Shown one piece after another: positions 33,015-41,740 of a stretch of 64,000 nt of DNA. A model generated the notes under the pieces. That model did no database searches, was not told the DNA's origin, and saw only the letters and a program-made list of their open reading frames with translations. Position 1 is the first letter of the stretch. Every line of letters begins with the position of its first letter. Source of the stretch: Elusimicrobiota bacterium (GTDB lineage: Bacteria; Elusimicrobiota; Elusimicrobia; UBA1565; UBA9628); the NCBI GenBank assembly GCA_016218575.1, contig JACRDN010000020.1, positions 150,966 through 214,965 of the forward strand, read 5' to 3'. Position numbers and translations under genes: made by a program.

Positions 33015-33359
33015 CTATCTTGTCTTTATGGCGGCGGCGAGGGCGTAATGTTCGCTATGGGAAAGAGAGAGCTTAAAGCCCCGGGCGGGCTTGCCCTTGA
33101 TGAGAACCCCCGGCTTGCCGCGGGCGTCGCGGTCCACGGAAATGTCCTTGAGGCTCACCCCGTCCGTTCCCAAGGCCTTCCAGACCGCCTCCTTGGCCGC
33201 GAAGCGCACGGCGAAGTGCTGCCAGGGATTTTTCTTGGCCCGGCAATAGGAGATTTCCTCGCGCGTAAAAACGCGGGTCAGGAATCTCGGCGTGCGGCGG
33301 GCAAGCTTGCGTATGCGCTCGATCTCTACGATATCCACGCCCAGCTCAAATTTATTCAA
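33015..33359 (-). CDS. acpS: Holo-[acyl-carrier-protein] synthase
   Basis: 114 residues, TTG start at 33359 overlapping the glmS stop by 8 bp. AcpS marks: GVDIVEIERI with the Mg ligand Asp, FLTRVFTREEISYC, RFAAKEAVWKALG and LSLSHSEHYALA. It transfers phosphopantetheine from CoA to acyl carrier protein. The ACP gene is not in the window. Confidence 0.96.
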   Translation of the reverse strand: MNKFELGVDIVEIERIRKLARRTPRFLTRVFTREEISYCRAKKNPWQHFAVRFAAKEAVWKALGTDGVSLKDISVDRDARGKPGVLIKGKPARGFKLSLSHSEHYALAAAIKTR

Positions 33360-35223
33360 CGGTGACGCTCTTGGCCAGATTCCGGGGCTGGTCCACGTCG
33401 CAGCCGCGCAGGTCGGCGATGTGGTAGGCCAGAAGCTGCAGGGGAATGATGTTGACGATGGGCGACAATATTTCGGGAACCGCGGGCACGGTCAGGACAT
33501 GGTCGGCGCCCTTGAGCTTGGGATCCCCCTCAGTCATGAGGGCGATGAGCTGGGCGCCGCGAGCCTTGACCTCCTCGAAGCTGCCGATCATCTTTTCGAA
33601 AAGCCGGGAGCGAGTGACGATGGCCACCACGGGCATCTCGCTATCTATGAGCGCGATGGGGCCGTGCTTGAGCTCGCCCGCGGCGTAGCCCTCGGCGTGG
33701 ATGTAGGATATCTCCTTGAGCTTGAGGGCCCCCTCGAGGGCGATGGCGTAATTGACGTATCTCCCAATGAAGAGGAAATGGTCCTTCTGGCTGAACTTCT
33801 TGGCGATCTCCGCGATGGCGGGGTCGAGTTCCAGGGCCTTGCGGATGTAGCCGGGCACCTTGATGAGCTCATCGACGAAGGCCTTGCCCTCTGCATCGGA
33901 GAGCGCGCCGCGGACCATGGAGAAATGCAGGGCGAAAAGGATGAGGGCCGTGAGCTGCCCCGTGAAGGCCTTGGTCGAGGCCACGCCGAACTCCGGGCCG
34001 CAGTGGGTGTAGAGTTGAAAGTCCGCCGCCCGGGCGATGGAGGAGCCCACTGTGTTGCAGACCGCCAGGACCTTAGCGCCTTTTTCCTTGGAAAGCCGCA
34101 CCGCAGCCAAGGTGTCGGCGGTCTCTCCGGACTGGCTCACCGCAATGACTAGGTCCTCGGGGCCCAAGGTGGTCTCGCGATAGCGAAACTCCGAGGCCGT
34201 CTCCACGTGCACGCCCACGCCGGCCAACTTCTCGATCCAGTATTTGCCGATCAAGCAGGAGTGATAGGCCGTGCCGCAGGCCACCATGAATATCTGGCGG
34301 ACCTTCTTCAACGCCTCCAGGTCCATACCGAGCTCGCGCTCGAGCAGGCCCTCCCTCAGCGGGAAAAGGCGGCCGCGCATGGTGTCCTCGCAGGCCTTGG
34401 ACTGCTCATAGATTTCCTTGAGCATGTAGTGCCGGTACCCGGCCTTCTCGGCCATGGCCCGGTCCCATTGGATATGGGTGGGGGTTTTCTCAATTTTCTT
34501 GCCCGAGAGGCTAAAGAAGGTGCAGCGGTCGGCCCGAAGCACCGCCATCTCCCCATCCTCGAGAAACACCGCCCGGCGCGTGTGGTCCATGAAGGCCGGC
34601 ACGTCCGAGGCAAGGAAATTCTCCCCTTGGCCGAGCCCGATGATGAGCGGGGAGGCGGTCTTGGCCGCAATGATGACCTGGGGCGTCTGGGACCAAAGCA
34701 CGGCCAAAGCATAGGCCCCGCGCACCTCGCCCAGGGCCAGGCGCACGGCCTCAAATAGCAGCGGTTCCCGCAAGTCGGGAACCGCTGCCAGGGTGGGTCC
34801 TTTTAAACTCCTGATCTTTTCCTCGATCAAATGGGCCACGACCTCGGTGTCGGTCTCGGACTCAAAAACGTGCCCGGCGGCGATGAGAAACTGCTTTAAG
34901 TCCAGGTAATTCTCGATGATCCCGTTGTGGATGACCACCAGGTCCTTGGAGCAGTCGGCGTGGGGATGGGCGTTCTCCTCGGAGGGCTTGCCGTGAGTGG
35001 CCCAGCGTGTGTGGCCCAGGGCCACAAAGCCCTTGAGCGGGGATTCCTTGACCACGGCCTCAAGGCTGGCGATTTTGCCGGGAGCCCGGCAGCGCAGGAT
35101 CTCTCCGACGCCAGCCACCGCGACCCCGGCCGAGTCGTAGCCGCGGTACTCGAGCCTCTTCAAGCCCTCCATGAGGAAGGGCAAGGCCTGCTTATTGCCC
35201 GCGTACCCGACGATCCCGCACAT
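33352..35223 (-). CDS. glmS: Glutamine-fructose-6-phosphate aminotransferase (isomerizing)
   Basis: 623 residues. N-terminal glutaminase with the nucleophile Cys2 (MCGIVGYAG), LGHTRWATHG and HADCSKDLVVIHNGIIEN. Two SIS domains follow (ACGTAYHSCLIGKYWIEKL, VSQSGETADTLAA, SGQLTAL-like KAFTGQLTALIL), ending LAKSVTVE as usual. It makes glucosamine 6-phosphate, the first step to UDP-GlcNAc. TATACT lies 7 nt before the ATG, so the message is near-leaderless. I see no glmS riboswitch; the upstream spacer is filled by a transposon relic. Confidence 0.97.
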   Translation of the reverse strand: MCGIVGYAGNKQALPFLMEGLKRLEYRGYDSAGVAVAGVGEILRCRAPGKIASLEAVVKESPLKGFVALGHTRWATHGKPSEENAHPHADCSKDLVVIHNGIIENYLDLKQFLIAAGHVFESETDTEVVAHLIEEKIRSLKGPTLAAVPDLREPLLFEAVRLALGEVRGAYALAVLWSQTPQVIIAAKTASPLIIGLGQGENFLASDVPAFMDHTRRAVFLEDGEMAVLRADRCTFFSLSGKKIEKTPTHIQWDRAMAEKAGYRHYMLKEIYEQSKACEDTMRGRLFPLREGLLERELGMDLEALKKVRQIFMVACGTAYHSCLIGKYWIEKLAGVGVHVETASEFRYRETTLGPEDLVIAVSQSGETADTLAAVRLSKEKGAKVLAVCNTVGSSIARAADFQLYTHCGPEFGVASTKAFTGQLTALILFALHFSMVRGALSDAEGKAFVDELIKVPGYIRKALELDPAIAEIAKKFSQKDHFLFIGRYVNYAIALEGALKLKEISYIHAEGYAAGELKHGPIALIDSEMPVVAIVTRSRLFEKMIGSFEEVKARGAQLIALMTEGDPKLKGADHVLTVPAVPEILSPIVNIIPLQLLAYHIADLRGCDVDQPRNLAKSVTVE

Positions 35224-35230
35224 CGGGGAC

Positions 35231-35236
35231 AGTATA
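35231..35236 (-). promoter_or_regulatory. -10 box TATACT for glmS, near-leaderless
   Basis: On the minus strand TATACT ends 7 nt before the glmS ATG. It lies 2 bp outside the left end of the transposon relic, whose inverted repeat would occupy the -35 region. Confidence 0.5.
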
Positions 35237-35238
35237 CC

Positions 35239-35451
35239 TAATTCGGTGACAGTTACTTAATTCCCCGAGTGTCTAAGAACGGAGGAACTTGAGCAATTCC
35301 GAGACCATACCACCAGCGGCCGACCGCTGGGCGATGATGGGTTCGTATCGAAACTGGAAAACGCGCTCGGCAGACCTTTCAAAAAGGGCAAACCCGGGCC
35401 AAAGTCAATCCAAGGACCCGTTTCGGTAATTCGGTAACTGTCACCGAATTA
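35239..35451. mobile_element. Deleted REP-associated (RAYT/Y1-type) element with terminal inverted repeats
   Basis: The 18 bases at 35239-35256 and 35434-35451 are exact reverse complements (TAATTCGGTGACAGTTAC); allowing mismatches, the match extends to about 27 bp. Between them only a 3' remnant of a transposase frame is left. The right repeat supplies the pdxJ stop codon, and the left repeat abuts the glmS promoter. Confidence 0.8.
35261..35437 (+). pseudogene. C-terminal remnant of a REP-associated tyrosine transposase
   Basis: The frame from about 35267 to TAA at 35435-35437 encodes EELEQFRDHTTSGRPLGDDG, then FVSKLENALGRPF and a Lys/Gly/Pro tail. This matches the usual C-terminal end of Y1/HUH transposases of the RAYT group (a HTRTGRPLG-like motif followed by FI..LE..LGR). 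The catalytic HUH and Tyr regions are deleted and an in-frame TAA lies just upstream. Confidence 0.75.
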
Positions 35452-36174
35452 CGAAATCAGGTTTTTCATCTCGGAGACGGCGGACTTGAGCCCGACGAAG
35501 ACGGCGCGGGCGATGATGGAGAAGCCAATATTCAAGGCCGAGAGGTGGGGAATGCGGGCCACGGCTTCCACGTTGTGGTAGTCGAGGCCGTGCCCGGCGT
35601 GGAGGCTCAAGCCCAGCTCCTGGGCCAGATACCCGGCCAGTTCCAACCGCTCGAGCTCGTCCTGGACCTTGCCCCGGCCGCGGGCCTGGCAATAGGACGT
35701 GGTGCAGAGCTCCACGGTGTCTGCGCCCAACTTTTTGGCCGCGCGCACGCTGCCGGCCTCGGGGTCGATGAAAAGGCTCACCTCGATGCCGGCCTTCTTG
35801 AGGGCGGCGATGGCCTTGCCCAACCGCCTTTGCTCCGCCTCCAGGTTCAGGCCGCCCTCCGTGGTAATCTCGCGCGGGCGCTCCGGCACCAGGCAGACGG
35901 AATCGGGCTTGGCCTTGAGCGCGATGGCCGTCATCTCCGGAACGCTGGACAGCTCGAGGTGGATGTCGCCCTTCAGGCGGCAAAGTTTCATCAAGTCCTC
36001 ATCCTGGACATGGCGTCGGTCCTGGCGCAGGTGCGCCACGATCATGTCCGCGCCGGATCGCAGGCAGACCAAAGCGGCGGCGACAGGATCGGGATCGATG
36101 TCGCGGCGCGCCTGCCTCAAGGTGGCGATGTGGTCTATGTTGACGCCCAATTTCACGCGATTGCCCATTTTCAT
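35449..36174 (-). CDS. pdxJ: Pyridoxine 5'-phosphate synthase
   Basis: 241 residues from ATG 36174, which overlaps the glmM stop (ATGA); the longer frame upstream is a shadow. PdxJ marks: KLGVNIDHIATLRQARR, CLVPERPREITTEGGL, SLFIDPE, ELCTTSYCQA, HAGHGLDYHNV and NIGFSIIARAVFVG. It condenses 1-deoxyxylulose 5-phosphate with amino-acetone phosphate to vitamin B6. The stop TAA lies inside the terminal repeat of the neighbouring relic, so the natural C-terminus may have been slightly changed. Confidence 0.96.
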   Translation of the reverse strand: MKMGNRVKLGVNIDHIATLRQARRDIDPDPVAAALVCLRSGADMIVAHLRQDRRHVQDEDLMKLCRLKGDIHLELSSVPEMTAIALKAKPDSVCLVPERPREITTEGGLNLEAEQRRLGKAIAALKKAGIEVSLFIDPEAGSVRAAKKLGADTVELCTTSYCQARGRGKVQDELERLELAGYLAQELGLSLHAGHGLDYHNVEAVARIPHLSALNIGFSIIARAVFVGLKSAVSEMKNLIS

Positions 36175-37565
36175 CTTGGATTCCCCTTGCTTCCTGTTTC
36201 CTGCGCGTACGTCTGCGCCAAATCTTTGGCCATGGACTTGATCCGGGGCTGGCTCGGCCCCTCGATCATGATGCGCAAGAGAGGCTCGGTGCCGGAATAG
36301 CGGATCACGACGCGCCCCTCGCCCTTGAGCTCCCGCTCGCACTGCGCGACTTTTCTCCGAAGGCGCGGCAAGTCCTGGAGCGGGATTTTTGCCGCCACCG
36401 CGAGGTTCTTCAAAACCTGCGGCACGGCCTTGAAGCTCTTGCGGTGCTCGCTTAAAGGCCGCCCGGATTCCCGCAAGGCCGCCAAGGTTTGTAGGGCCGT
36501 CAAGAGCCCGTCGCCCGTGGCCGCGAAACGCCGGAAAATAATGTGCCCGGAAGATTCCCCCCCCAGGCTCAAGCCCTCCTTCTCGATCGCCTCGGTTACA
36601 TGGCGGTCGCCCACCGGCACCGAGACCACGGATATCCCCTCTCTCTTGAGGAATTTGAGCAGGCCGAAATTGGACATGACGGTCAAGACCACTTTATTGG
36701 AACGCAGAAGGCCCAGGCGCTTGAGCCTCAAGGCAGAGAAGCAGATGAGCGCGTCCCCATCCAGCAAAACCCCCTTCTCATCAGAGAACAAGGCCCGGTC
36801 CGCGTCGCCGTCGAAGGACACCCCGCAATCGGCCCGGGACTCGATGACTTTCTTCTGCATGGCTTGGGGAAACAGGGCGCCGCAGGCTTTGTTGATGTTG
36901 CGCCCGTTGGGAGCGCAGCCCATGGCCATCACCTCGGCCCCCAAACCCTCGAAAAGGCGCGCCGCCAGGACCGCCGCGGCTCCGTGCGCGCAGTCCACCA
37001 CGAGGCGCATCCCGCTCAAGTCCAAGGTTGGAGGGAAAGTGCTGCGCAAAAAATCCAGGTAATCCATGACATGCCGCGAGCCGTCCTCGCCTTTTAAGCC
37101 CGACCAGGATTTGCGCCAAACGCGGGGGGCACGCGCCGCCGCGGCCAGCCCTCTTTCGATCTCCTCCTCGCAGGCGGGATCCATCTTGTAGCCATCGCCG
37201 GTGAAGAACTTGATGCCGTTGAACTCCGCCGGATTGTGGCTGGCCGAAACCACCACGCCGCAAAGGGCGCGCAAGTGCGGGGTGAGGTAGGAAAGGGCCG
37301 GGGTGGGGATCACCCCCAAGTCCACGGTCCGGCAGCCCGCCTTGGAAAATCCCGCCACCAAGGCCCCGGACAGGCCCGGGCCCGAACCCCGGGTGTCCCG
37401 GCCCATCACGACCAAGGGTGCCGGGCCGTCGGCTCCCGCGGACCAGCGGTCGCGCAGGAGCATCGCCGCGGCGAAGGAAAGCTCGGAGACGAATTCCGGA
37501 ACCAGGGGGAATCGGCCGGGAATGCCCCTGACGCCGTCGGTGCCGAAAAGCTTCTCGGTCAGCAA
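36171..37565 (-). CDS. glmM: Phosphoglucosamine mutase
   Basis: 464 residues from TTG 37565, chosen because GGGAGG lies 7 nt upstream and the family start EKLFGTDGVRG follows at once. Active-site phosphoserine in VVVSASHNPAEFNGIKFF, metal-binding loop DGDADRALF, sugar-binding GGESSGHIIF and phosphate-binding RYSGTEPLLRIM. It converts GlcN-6-P to GlcN-1-P, between GlmS and GlmU. The start overlaps the folP stop by 7 bp. Confidence 0.96.
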   Translation of the reverse strand: MLTEKLFGTDGVRGIPGRFPLVPEFVSELSFAAAMLLRDRWSAGADGPAPLVVMGRDTRGSGPGLSGALVAGFSKAGCRTVDLGVIPTPALSYLTPHLRALCGVVVSASHNPAEFNGIKFFTGDGYKMDPACEEEIERGLAAAARAPRVWRKSWSGLKGEDGSRHVMDYLDFLRSTFPPTLDLSGMRLVVDCAHGAAAVLAARLFEGLGAEVMAMGCAPNGRNINKACGALFPQAMQKKVIESRADCGVSFDGDADRALFSDEKGVLLDGDALICFSALRLKRLGLLRSNKVVLTVMSNFGLLKFLKREGISVVSVPVGDRHVTEAIEKEGLSLGGESSGHIIFRRFAATGDGLLTALQTLAALRESGRPLSEHRKSFKAVPQVLKNLAVAAKIPLQDLPRLRRKVAQCERELKGEGRVVIRYSGTEPLLRIMIEGPSQPRIKSMAKDLAQTYAQETGSKGNPR

Positions 37566-38440
37566 GAGATCGCCTCCCAAACCTTGAGGGCGCGGCAAGT
37601 CGCTTCGACATCGTGGACCCTAATAATGGAAACATTCTGGAGGCTCGCCCAGCAGGCGACCGCCAGCGACCCCTCCAAGCGGGCCTCCGGGCCGGGGGCG
37701 GGACCACCCGGCTTGGCCGCAAAATGCCCCAGGAAGGACTTGCGAGAAACTCCCAACAGCACGGGAGCCAGACGCGAAAATTTACTCAAATTCCTGAGCA
37801 AGGCCAAGTTATGCTCCAAGCTCTTTCCGAAACCTATGCCGGGGTCCACCCAAACCTGCGAGGCCCGGCCGCCGGCCGCGGCGAAAAACTCCATGCGTTC
37901 CTCCAGGAAATCGTAGACCTCCTCCACCACATCGTCATAGGCGGGACGGTCCTGCATGGTCTTGGGGGAGCCTCCCCCGCGGTGCATCAGGATCACATTG
38001 TCGAAACCGCAAGCCACCGCGGCCATGCCGCGGTCGTTTCTCAACGCCGAGACGTCGTTGAGCACCGCGGCCCCGGCCTTCAGGGCTTGGCGCGCGACTT
38101 CGGCCTTGTCCGTGTCCACGGAAATCGGAACCGAAACCCTGCCCCCCAAGGCCTTGAGGGCCGGGATCACTCGCCCCAGCTCCTCGGCCTCCGGCACGGG
38201 CTCCGAACCCGGGCGCGTGGATTGCCCGCCAATGTCCAGGAAGTCGGCCCCCTCCCGACAGAGCTCTAGGGCCCTTTCCACGGCGGCCACAACCCCGGGG
38301 GCGCGGCTTTCCGGGTAGAAAGAGTCGGGAGTGGCGTTCACGATGCCCATGACGCGGGGGACCCGCCGAACCGTGCCTTCCACCGGAGCCGAGGTTTTAG
38401 GCCAAGCCGGCCTGGAGGATGGCATCGATGTCTTCACCAT
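37559..38440 (-). CDS. folP: Dihydropteroate synthase
   Basis: 293 residues. ATG 38440 has GGGAGG 6 nt upstream. DHPS motifs: VMGIVNATPDSFYPES, DIGGQSTRPGSEPV, ISVDTDKAEVA, NDVSALRND, MHRGG and DPGIGFGKSLEHNLALL, ending with RVHDVEATCRALKVWEAI. It joins p-aminobenzoate and the pterin pyrophosphate in folate synthesis. NATPDSF replaces the more common NVTPDSF. It overlaps ftsH by 44 bp, placing it in the hpt-ftsH-folP-glmM-pdxJ operon. Confidence 0.96.
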   Translation of the reverse strand: MVKTSMPSSRPAWPKTSAPVEGTVRRVPRVMGIVNATPDSFYPESRAPGVVAAVERALELCREGADFLDIGGQSTRPGSEPVPEAEELGRVIPALKALGGRVSVPISVDTDKAEVARQALKAGAAVLNDVSALRNDRGMAAVACGFDNVILMHRGGGSPKTMQDRPAYDDVVEEVYDFLEERMEFFAAAGGRASQVWVDPGIGFGKSLEHNLALLRNLSKFSRLAPVLLGVSRKSFLGHFAAKPGGPAPGPEARLEGSLAVACWASLQNVSIIRVHDVEATCRALKVWEAISC

Positions 38441-40202
38441 TGAGGACCTCCCGGTCGAAAAGCCGGGCGGCCAGATCGTCGAGGATCTTCTTGTGCTTGG
38501 TCAGGAGTTCGCGGGCCTTGCTCTGGGCATCTGTGATAATCCTCTTGACCTCCTCATCAATGAGCTGGGCCGTGCGTTCGGAATACCCGCCTTTCTGGGT
38601 GATATCCCGGCCCAGGAAGACCTCCTGATCCGGCTTCTTCAAGGAAAGCGGCCCCACCTTCTCGCTCATGCCGAACTCCGTCACCATTTTCATGGCGTAG
38701 GCGGAGGCCTTGGACAAGTCGTCGGCGGCTCCAGTGGTCACTTCCTCGAAAATGAGCTCCTCGGCGCAGCGCCCGCCCAAAAGCACGGCCAGGCGGTTCA
38801 ATATCTCGCTGCGGGTGGTGAGGAATTTGTCCTCGGTGGGCAGCTGCAAGGTGTATCCCAGGGCATGGCCGCGGGACACTATGGAAACCTTGTGCACGGG
38901 ATCGGTGTTCGGGAGAAGCTTGGCCACCAAGGTGTGGCCGGACTCGTGGTAAGCCACAATTTTCTTCTCTTTGTCGGACATCAGGCTCGACTTCTTCTGG
39001 GGTCCGGCCATGACCCGCTCAATAGACTCCTCGAGGTCGGACATCTCCACGTGCTCCTTGGAGCGCCGCGCCGCGAGCAAGGCCGCCTCATTGATGACAT
39101 TGGCCAGGTCCGCGCCCGAAAATCCCGGCGTGCGCCGAGCGATGATACCCAGGTCCACCTCCTTGGCCATTTTGACTTTCTTGGAGTGAACCTGGAGGAT
39201 GGCCTCCCGCCCCTTCAGGTGGGGCACCGGGATGTGGATTTGACGGTCGAAGCGCCCGGGCCTAAGCAGCGCCGGATCGATCACGTCGGGCCGATTGGTA
39301 GCCGCGACCAGCACGATCCCCTGGTTCTGCTCGAAGCCGTCAAGCTCGATCAGGAGCTGGTTTAAGGTCTGCTCGCGCTCGTCATGCCCGCCCCCGATCC
39401 CCGCGAAGCGGTGCCGCCCCACGGCATCGAGCTCGTCGACGAAGATCACGGCCGGGGCCGCCTTCTTGGCCTGGTCGAAGAGGTCGCGCACGCGCGAGGC
39501 CCCCACGCCCACGAACATCTCCACGAACTCCGAGGCCGAGGCCGAGAAAAAAGGAACCCCGGCCTCGCCGGCCACGGCGCGGGCGAGCAAGGTCTTGCCA
39601 GTGCCGGGCTGACCGAAAAGAAGGACGCCGCGGGGCATCTTGCCCCCCAATTTTTGGAAGCGGTCGGGGTTCTTCAGGAACTCCACGATCTCCTGGAGTT
39701 CCTCCTTGGATTCGTCGCAGCCAGCCACGTCCGCGAAGGTGGTTTTCTTCTTCTTGTCGTCCACCATCTTGGCCCGACTGCGGCCGAAGGACAAGGCCTG
39801 CTTGCCGCCCAGCTGAACCTGACGGATCACGAAAAGCCACCATAATGCGAAGAAAAGCAGTATCCAGCCGACGTTCACTAGAAGCCCCGTCACCCAGGAG
39901 CGGTCGGGCTCGCCCTGGAAATTCTGGACTTTATAGGTTTCGAGATCATCCACCAGCTTCAGGTCCGGCAAGGGCAAGGTCCTGAAGTGCTGGACCTGGC
40001 CTTTTTCCGCCTTGTACTCGCCCCGGATGAGGTCAGGCCGGACCTTGACCTGGGAGACGTCCCCATTCCTGAGCTTGGCCTTGAAGGCGGAATACGGGAT
40101 CTCGACCTCCACGGTGGGGGCCTTCAAATTCTGAAAAAGCGCTATCAGCAAGAAAAAGGCCAAGCCCCACAGAGCGAGTTGTTTGATGTTCTTGTTTTCC
40201 AT
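38397..40202 (-). CDS. ftsH: ATP-dependent zinc metalloprotease FtsH
   Basis: 601 residues from ATG 40202; the 59 codons before it are read-through of hpt in another frame. Two TM helices at about 12-28 and 105-125 flank a periplasmic domain. AAA domain: Walker A GQPGTGKT (Gln for the usual Pro), Walker [10 protein letters not shown], pore motif [17 protein letters not shown] and [24 protein letters not shown]. Zinc site HESGH, with the Asp ligand near [10 protein letters not shown]. It degrades membrane and regulatory proteins; LpxC is a known target in some diderms. Confidence 0.97.
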   Translation of the reverse strand: MENKNIKQLALWGLAFFLLIALFQNLKAPTVEVEIPYSAFKAKLRNGDVSQVKVRPDLIRGEYKAEKGQVQHFRTLPLPDLKLVDDLETYKVQNFQGEPDRSWVTGLLVNVGWILLFFALWWLFVIRQVQLGGKQALSFGRSRAKMVDDKKKKTTFADVAGCDESKEELQEIVEFLKNPDRFQKLGGKMPRGVLLFGQPGTGKTLLARAVAGEAGVPFFSASASEFVEMFVGVGASRVRDLFDQAKKAAPAVIFVDELDAVGRHRFAGIGGGHDEREQTLNQLLIELDGFEQNQGIVLVAATNRPDVIDPALLRPGRFDRQIHIPVPHLKGREAILQVHSKKVKMAKEVDLGIIARRTPGFSGADLANVINEAALLAARRSKEHVEMSDLEESIERVMAGPQKKSSLMSDKEKKIVAYHESGHTLVAKLLPNTDPVHKVSIVSRGHALGYTLQLPTEDKFLTTRSEILNRLAVLLGGRCAEELIFEEVTTGAADDLSKASAYAMKMVTEFGMSEKVGPLSLKKPDQEVFLGRDITQKGGYSERTAQLIDEEVKRIITDAQSKARELLTKHKKILDDLAARLFDREVLNGEDIDAILQAGLA

Positions 40203-40207
40203 GTACC

Positions 40208-40759
40208 TCAGGAGCTCCTGACCGCCTTCTTTTTGAGAACGCCCACGTAGGGCAAATTCCGGTACTTCTCCTGGTAATCCAGGCCGTAGCCGACAACGAA
40301 ATGGTTCGGAATCTCGAACCCCACGTATTTGGCCGCTATGGGCACTTTCCGGCATTCCGGCTTGTCGAGGAGAGCGCAAACCTCGACAGAGCGGGGCTGC
40401 CTGGCCTGCAAGGCGTCCAAAAGATAATGCAAGGTCAGGCCAGTATCCATGATGTCCTCGACGACCAAAAGGTCCTTGCCTTGGGCGCTCTCGCGCAGGT
40501 CCAGGATCAGCCGCACGGCACCGCTCGAGCTGGCGCCGTTATAAGAGGAAACGCAGATAAAGTCGATCGAGCACTCGAGTTCCAAGGTCCGCATCAAATC
40601 CCCCAGGAACACCACGCTCCCCTTGAGTATCCCGACCAAGGTGAGCTTGCGCCCCGCGTAATCCCGCGATATCTGCGCGCCCAAGGCCCGGACCCGCTCC
40701 CGTATCGCCTCCTCATCCAACAAAACCCTCTCGATGTCCGGGTGGACTGGGGCTTTCAT
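40208..40759 (-). CDS. hpt: Hypoxanthine phosphoribosyltransferase
   Basis: 183 residues from ATG 40759. Family motifs: LVGILKGSVVFLGDLMR, IDFICVSSYNG, PRPP loop VVEDIMDTGLTLHYLL and the C-terminal VVGYGLDYQEKYRNLPYVG. It salvages hypoxanthine or guanine with PRPP. The pair hpt-ftsH is a very common bacterial arrangement, and ftsH starts 5 bp downstream. It likely begins the operon through pdxJ. Confidence 0.96.
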   Translation of the reverse strand: MKAPVHPDIERVLLDEEAIRERVRALGAQISRDYAGRKLTLVGILKGSVVFLGDLMRTLELECSIDFICVSSYNGASSSGAVRLILDLRESAQGKDLLVVEDIMDTGLTLHYLLDALQARQPRSVEVCALLDKPECRKVPIAAKYVGFEIPNHFVVGYGLDYQEKYRNLPYVGVLKKKAVRSS

Positions 40760-40784
40760 GGGAATCACTCGGGATAGGATAACT

Positions 40785-41612
40785 TTATTGCGTTTCCCAA
40801 TCAAGAATCTCGGTGGGACGCGCGGGATTGCGGTAGCCGCCCACGGTCGCGTCATAGGCCTCCAACGGCATGATCCACCTCCGGCCGGTCTGGGGATCCA
40901 CGAGCCCCTCGTCGTAACCGCTGGTCGCCTCGCGCTGGGCCTTGGCGATGCGGTCCTCGGAAAGGCCCTTTTGACGCCAGGTCTCAAGCAGCGCCGAATT
41001 ATCCAGGGGATTGTTGCGGACCGGGATCAAGGAATCGTTTCCCGCGGCCTGGGCCTGGTTGGTGAGGACAATGCTGCGGGCCACCTCCACCAGCCAGGTT
41101 TTCGCCTTTTCCCATTTGGCAGCCTGGGCCTGGTAGCCCACGACCGCGGCATTGAATGTTCCAAAATAGGGCTGAATGCCGACCGTCCAGGCCGCCCGCG
41201 CCGGCCCATTCTTTGTCCGGCAGCTCATCTGGAACTCCTGTATCTCCCAGGGGCCGCCCAAGCCGGGCTGGGAGGGCAAAATCCCTGTCGAGAGTATCTT
41301 GACCTCCTGGTACTCGGGAATTTGACCGAACATCCAGAGCAAAAAGTCCCGCGGCGTGGTCTGGCCCGGCGCGCGCATCAAAATGTTCGAGGAGGCCAGC
41401 AGTTCCTCTCCGGGAGAGCTTAAGGTGACTCCGTTGGCCGTCTCGGTTTCTTTCCACCCCGCTGGAGAAGCCCAGCGAAAATACCGGCCTTGGCGAATCT
41501 CCAGCGCGGGGCGAGCTTCCCGCGCCGGCCTGGATGCGGCCTTGACGGCATGCCCAGGCCGCGGCGTCCAGAAAGACAATCCCGCGACCACAAGTCCGAC
41601 TACTTTTTTCAT
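40785..41612 (-). CDS. Exported protein of unknown function
   Basis: 275 residues. Signal peptide MKKVVGLVVAGLSFWTPRPGHA. The mature part begins with a beta-rich segment around FRWASPAGWKETETANGVTL, where the pattern P-x-GW...G.TL recurs in periplasmic proteins of unknown role, and contains VVGYQAQAAKWEKAKTWLVE. The final 70 residues are polar and may be a separate helical unit. It lies 25 bp upstream of hpt on the same strand and may be cotranscribed. Family not identified. Confidence 0.65.
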   Translation of the reverse strand: MKKVVGLVVAGLSFWTPRPGHAVKAASRPAREARPALEIRQGRYFRWASPAGWKETETANGVTLSSPGEELLASSNILMRAPGQTTPRDFLLWMFGQIPEYQEVKILSTGILPSQPGLGGPWEIQEFQMSCRTKNGPARAAWTVGIQPYFGTFNAAVVGYQAQAAKWEKAKTWLVEVARSIVLTNQAQAAGNDSLIPVRNNPLDNSALLETWRQKGLSEDRIAKAQREATSGYDEGLVDPQTGRRWIMPLEAYDATVGGYRNPARPTEILDWETQ

Positions 41613-41686
41613 GGGCTCTATAGATTAACAGGAATGCACGCCAGCCGCAAGGTCAGCTAGAAAAATGCTAGAAATAGATAAGAGTC

Positions 41687-41708
41687 CAACTGTGGGCGCC
41701 CACAGTTG
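41687..41708. promoter_or_regulatory. Perfect 22-bp palindrome upstream of ddl
   Basis: Arms CAACTGTGGGC and GCCCACAGTTG abut without a spacer, ending 32 bp before the ddl ATG. A second, smaller palindrome, GCGGCCC-CTGAA-GGGCCGC, follows at about 41714-41732. It could be an operator or a cruciform/terminator element; there is no T run. Confidence 0.55.
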
Positions 41709-41740
41709 CGCCCGCGGCCCCTGAAGGGCCGCACACGACA

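Noticed and set aside
35239..35451. glmS ribozyme or riboswitch in the glmS upstream spacer
   Set aside because: The spacer is a transposase relic with inverted repeats, and no ribozyme core was visible by eye.
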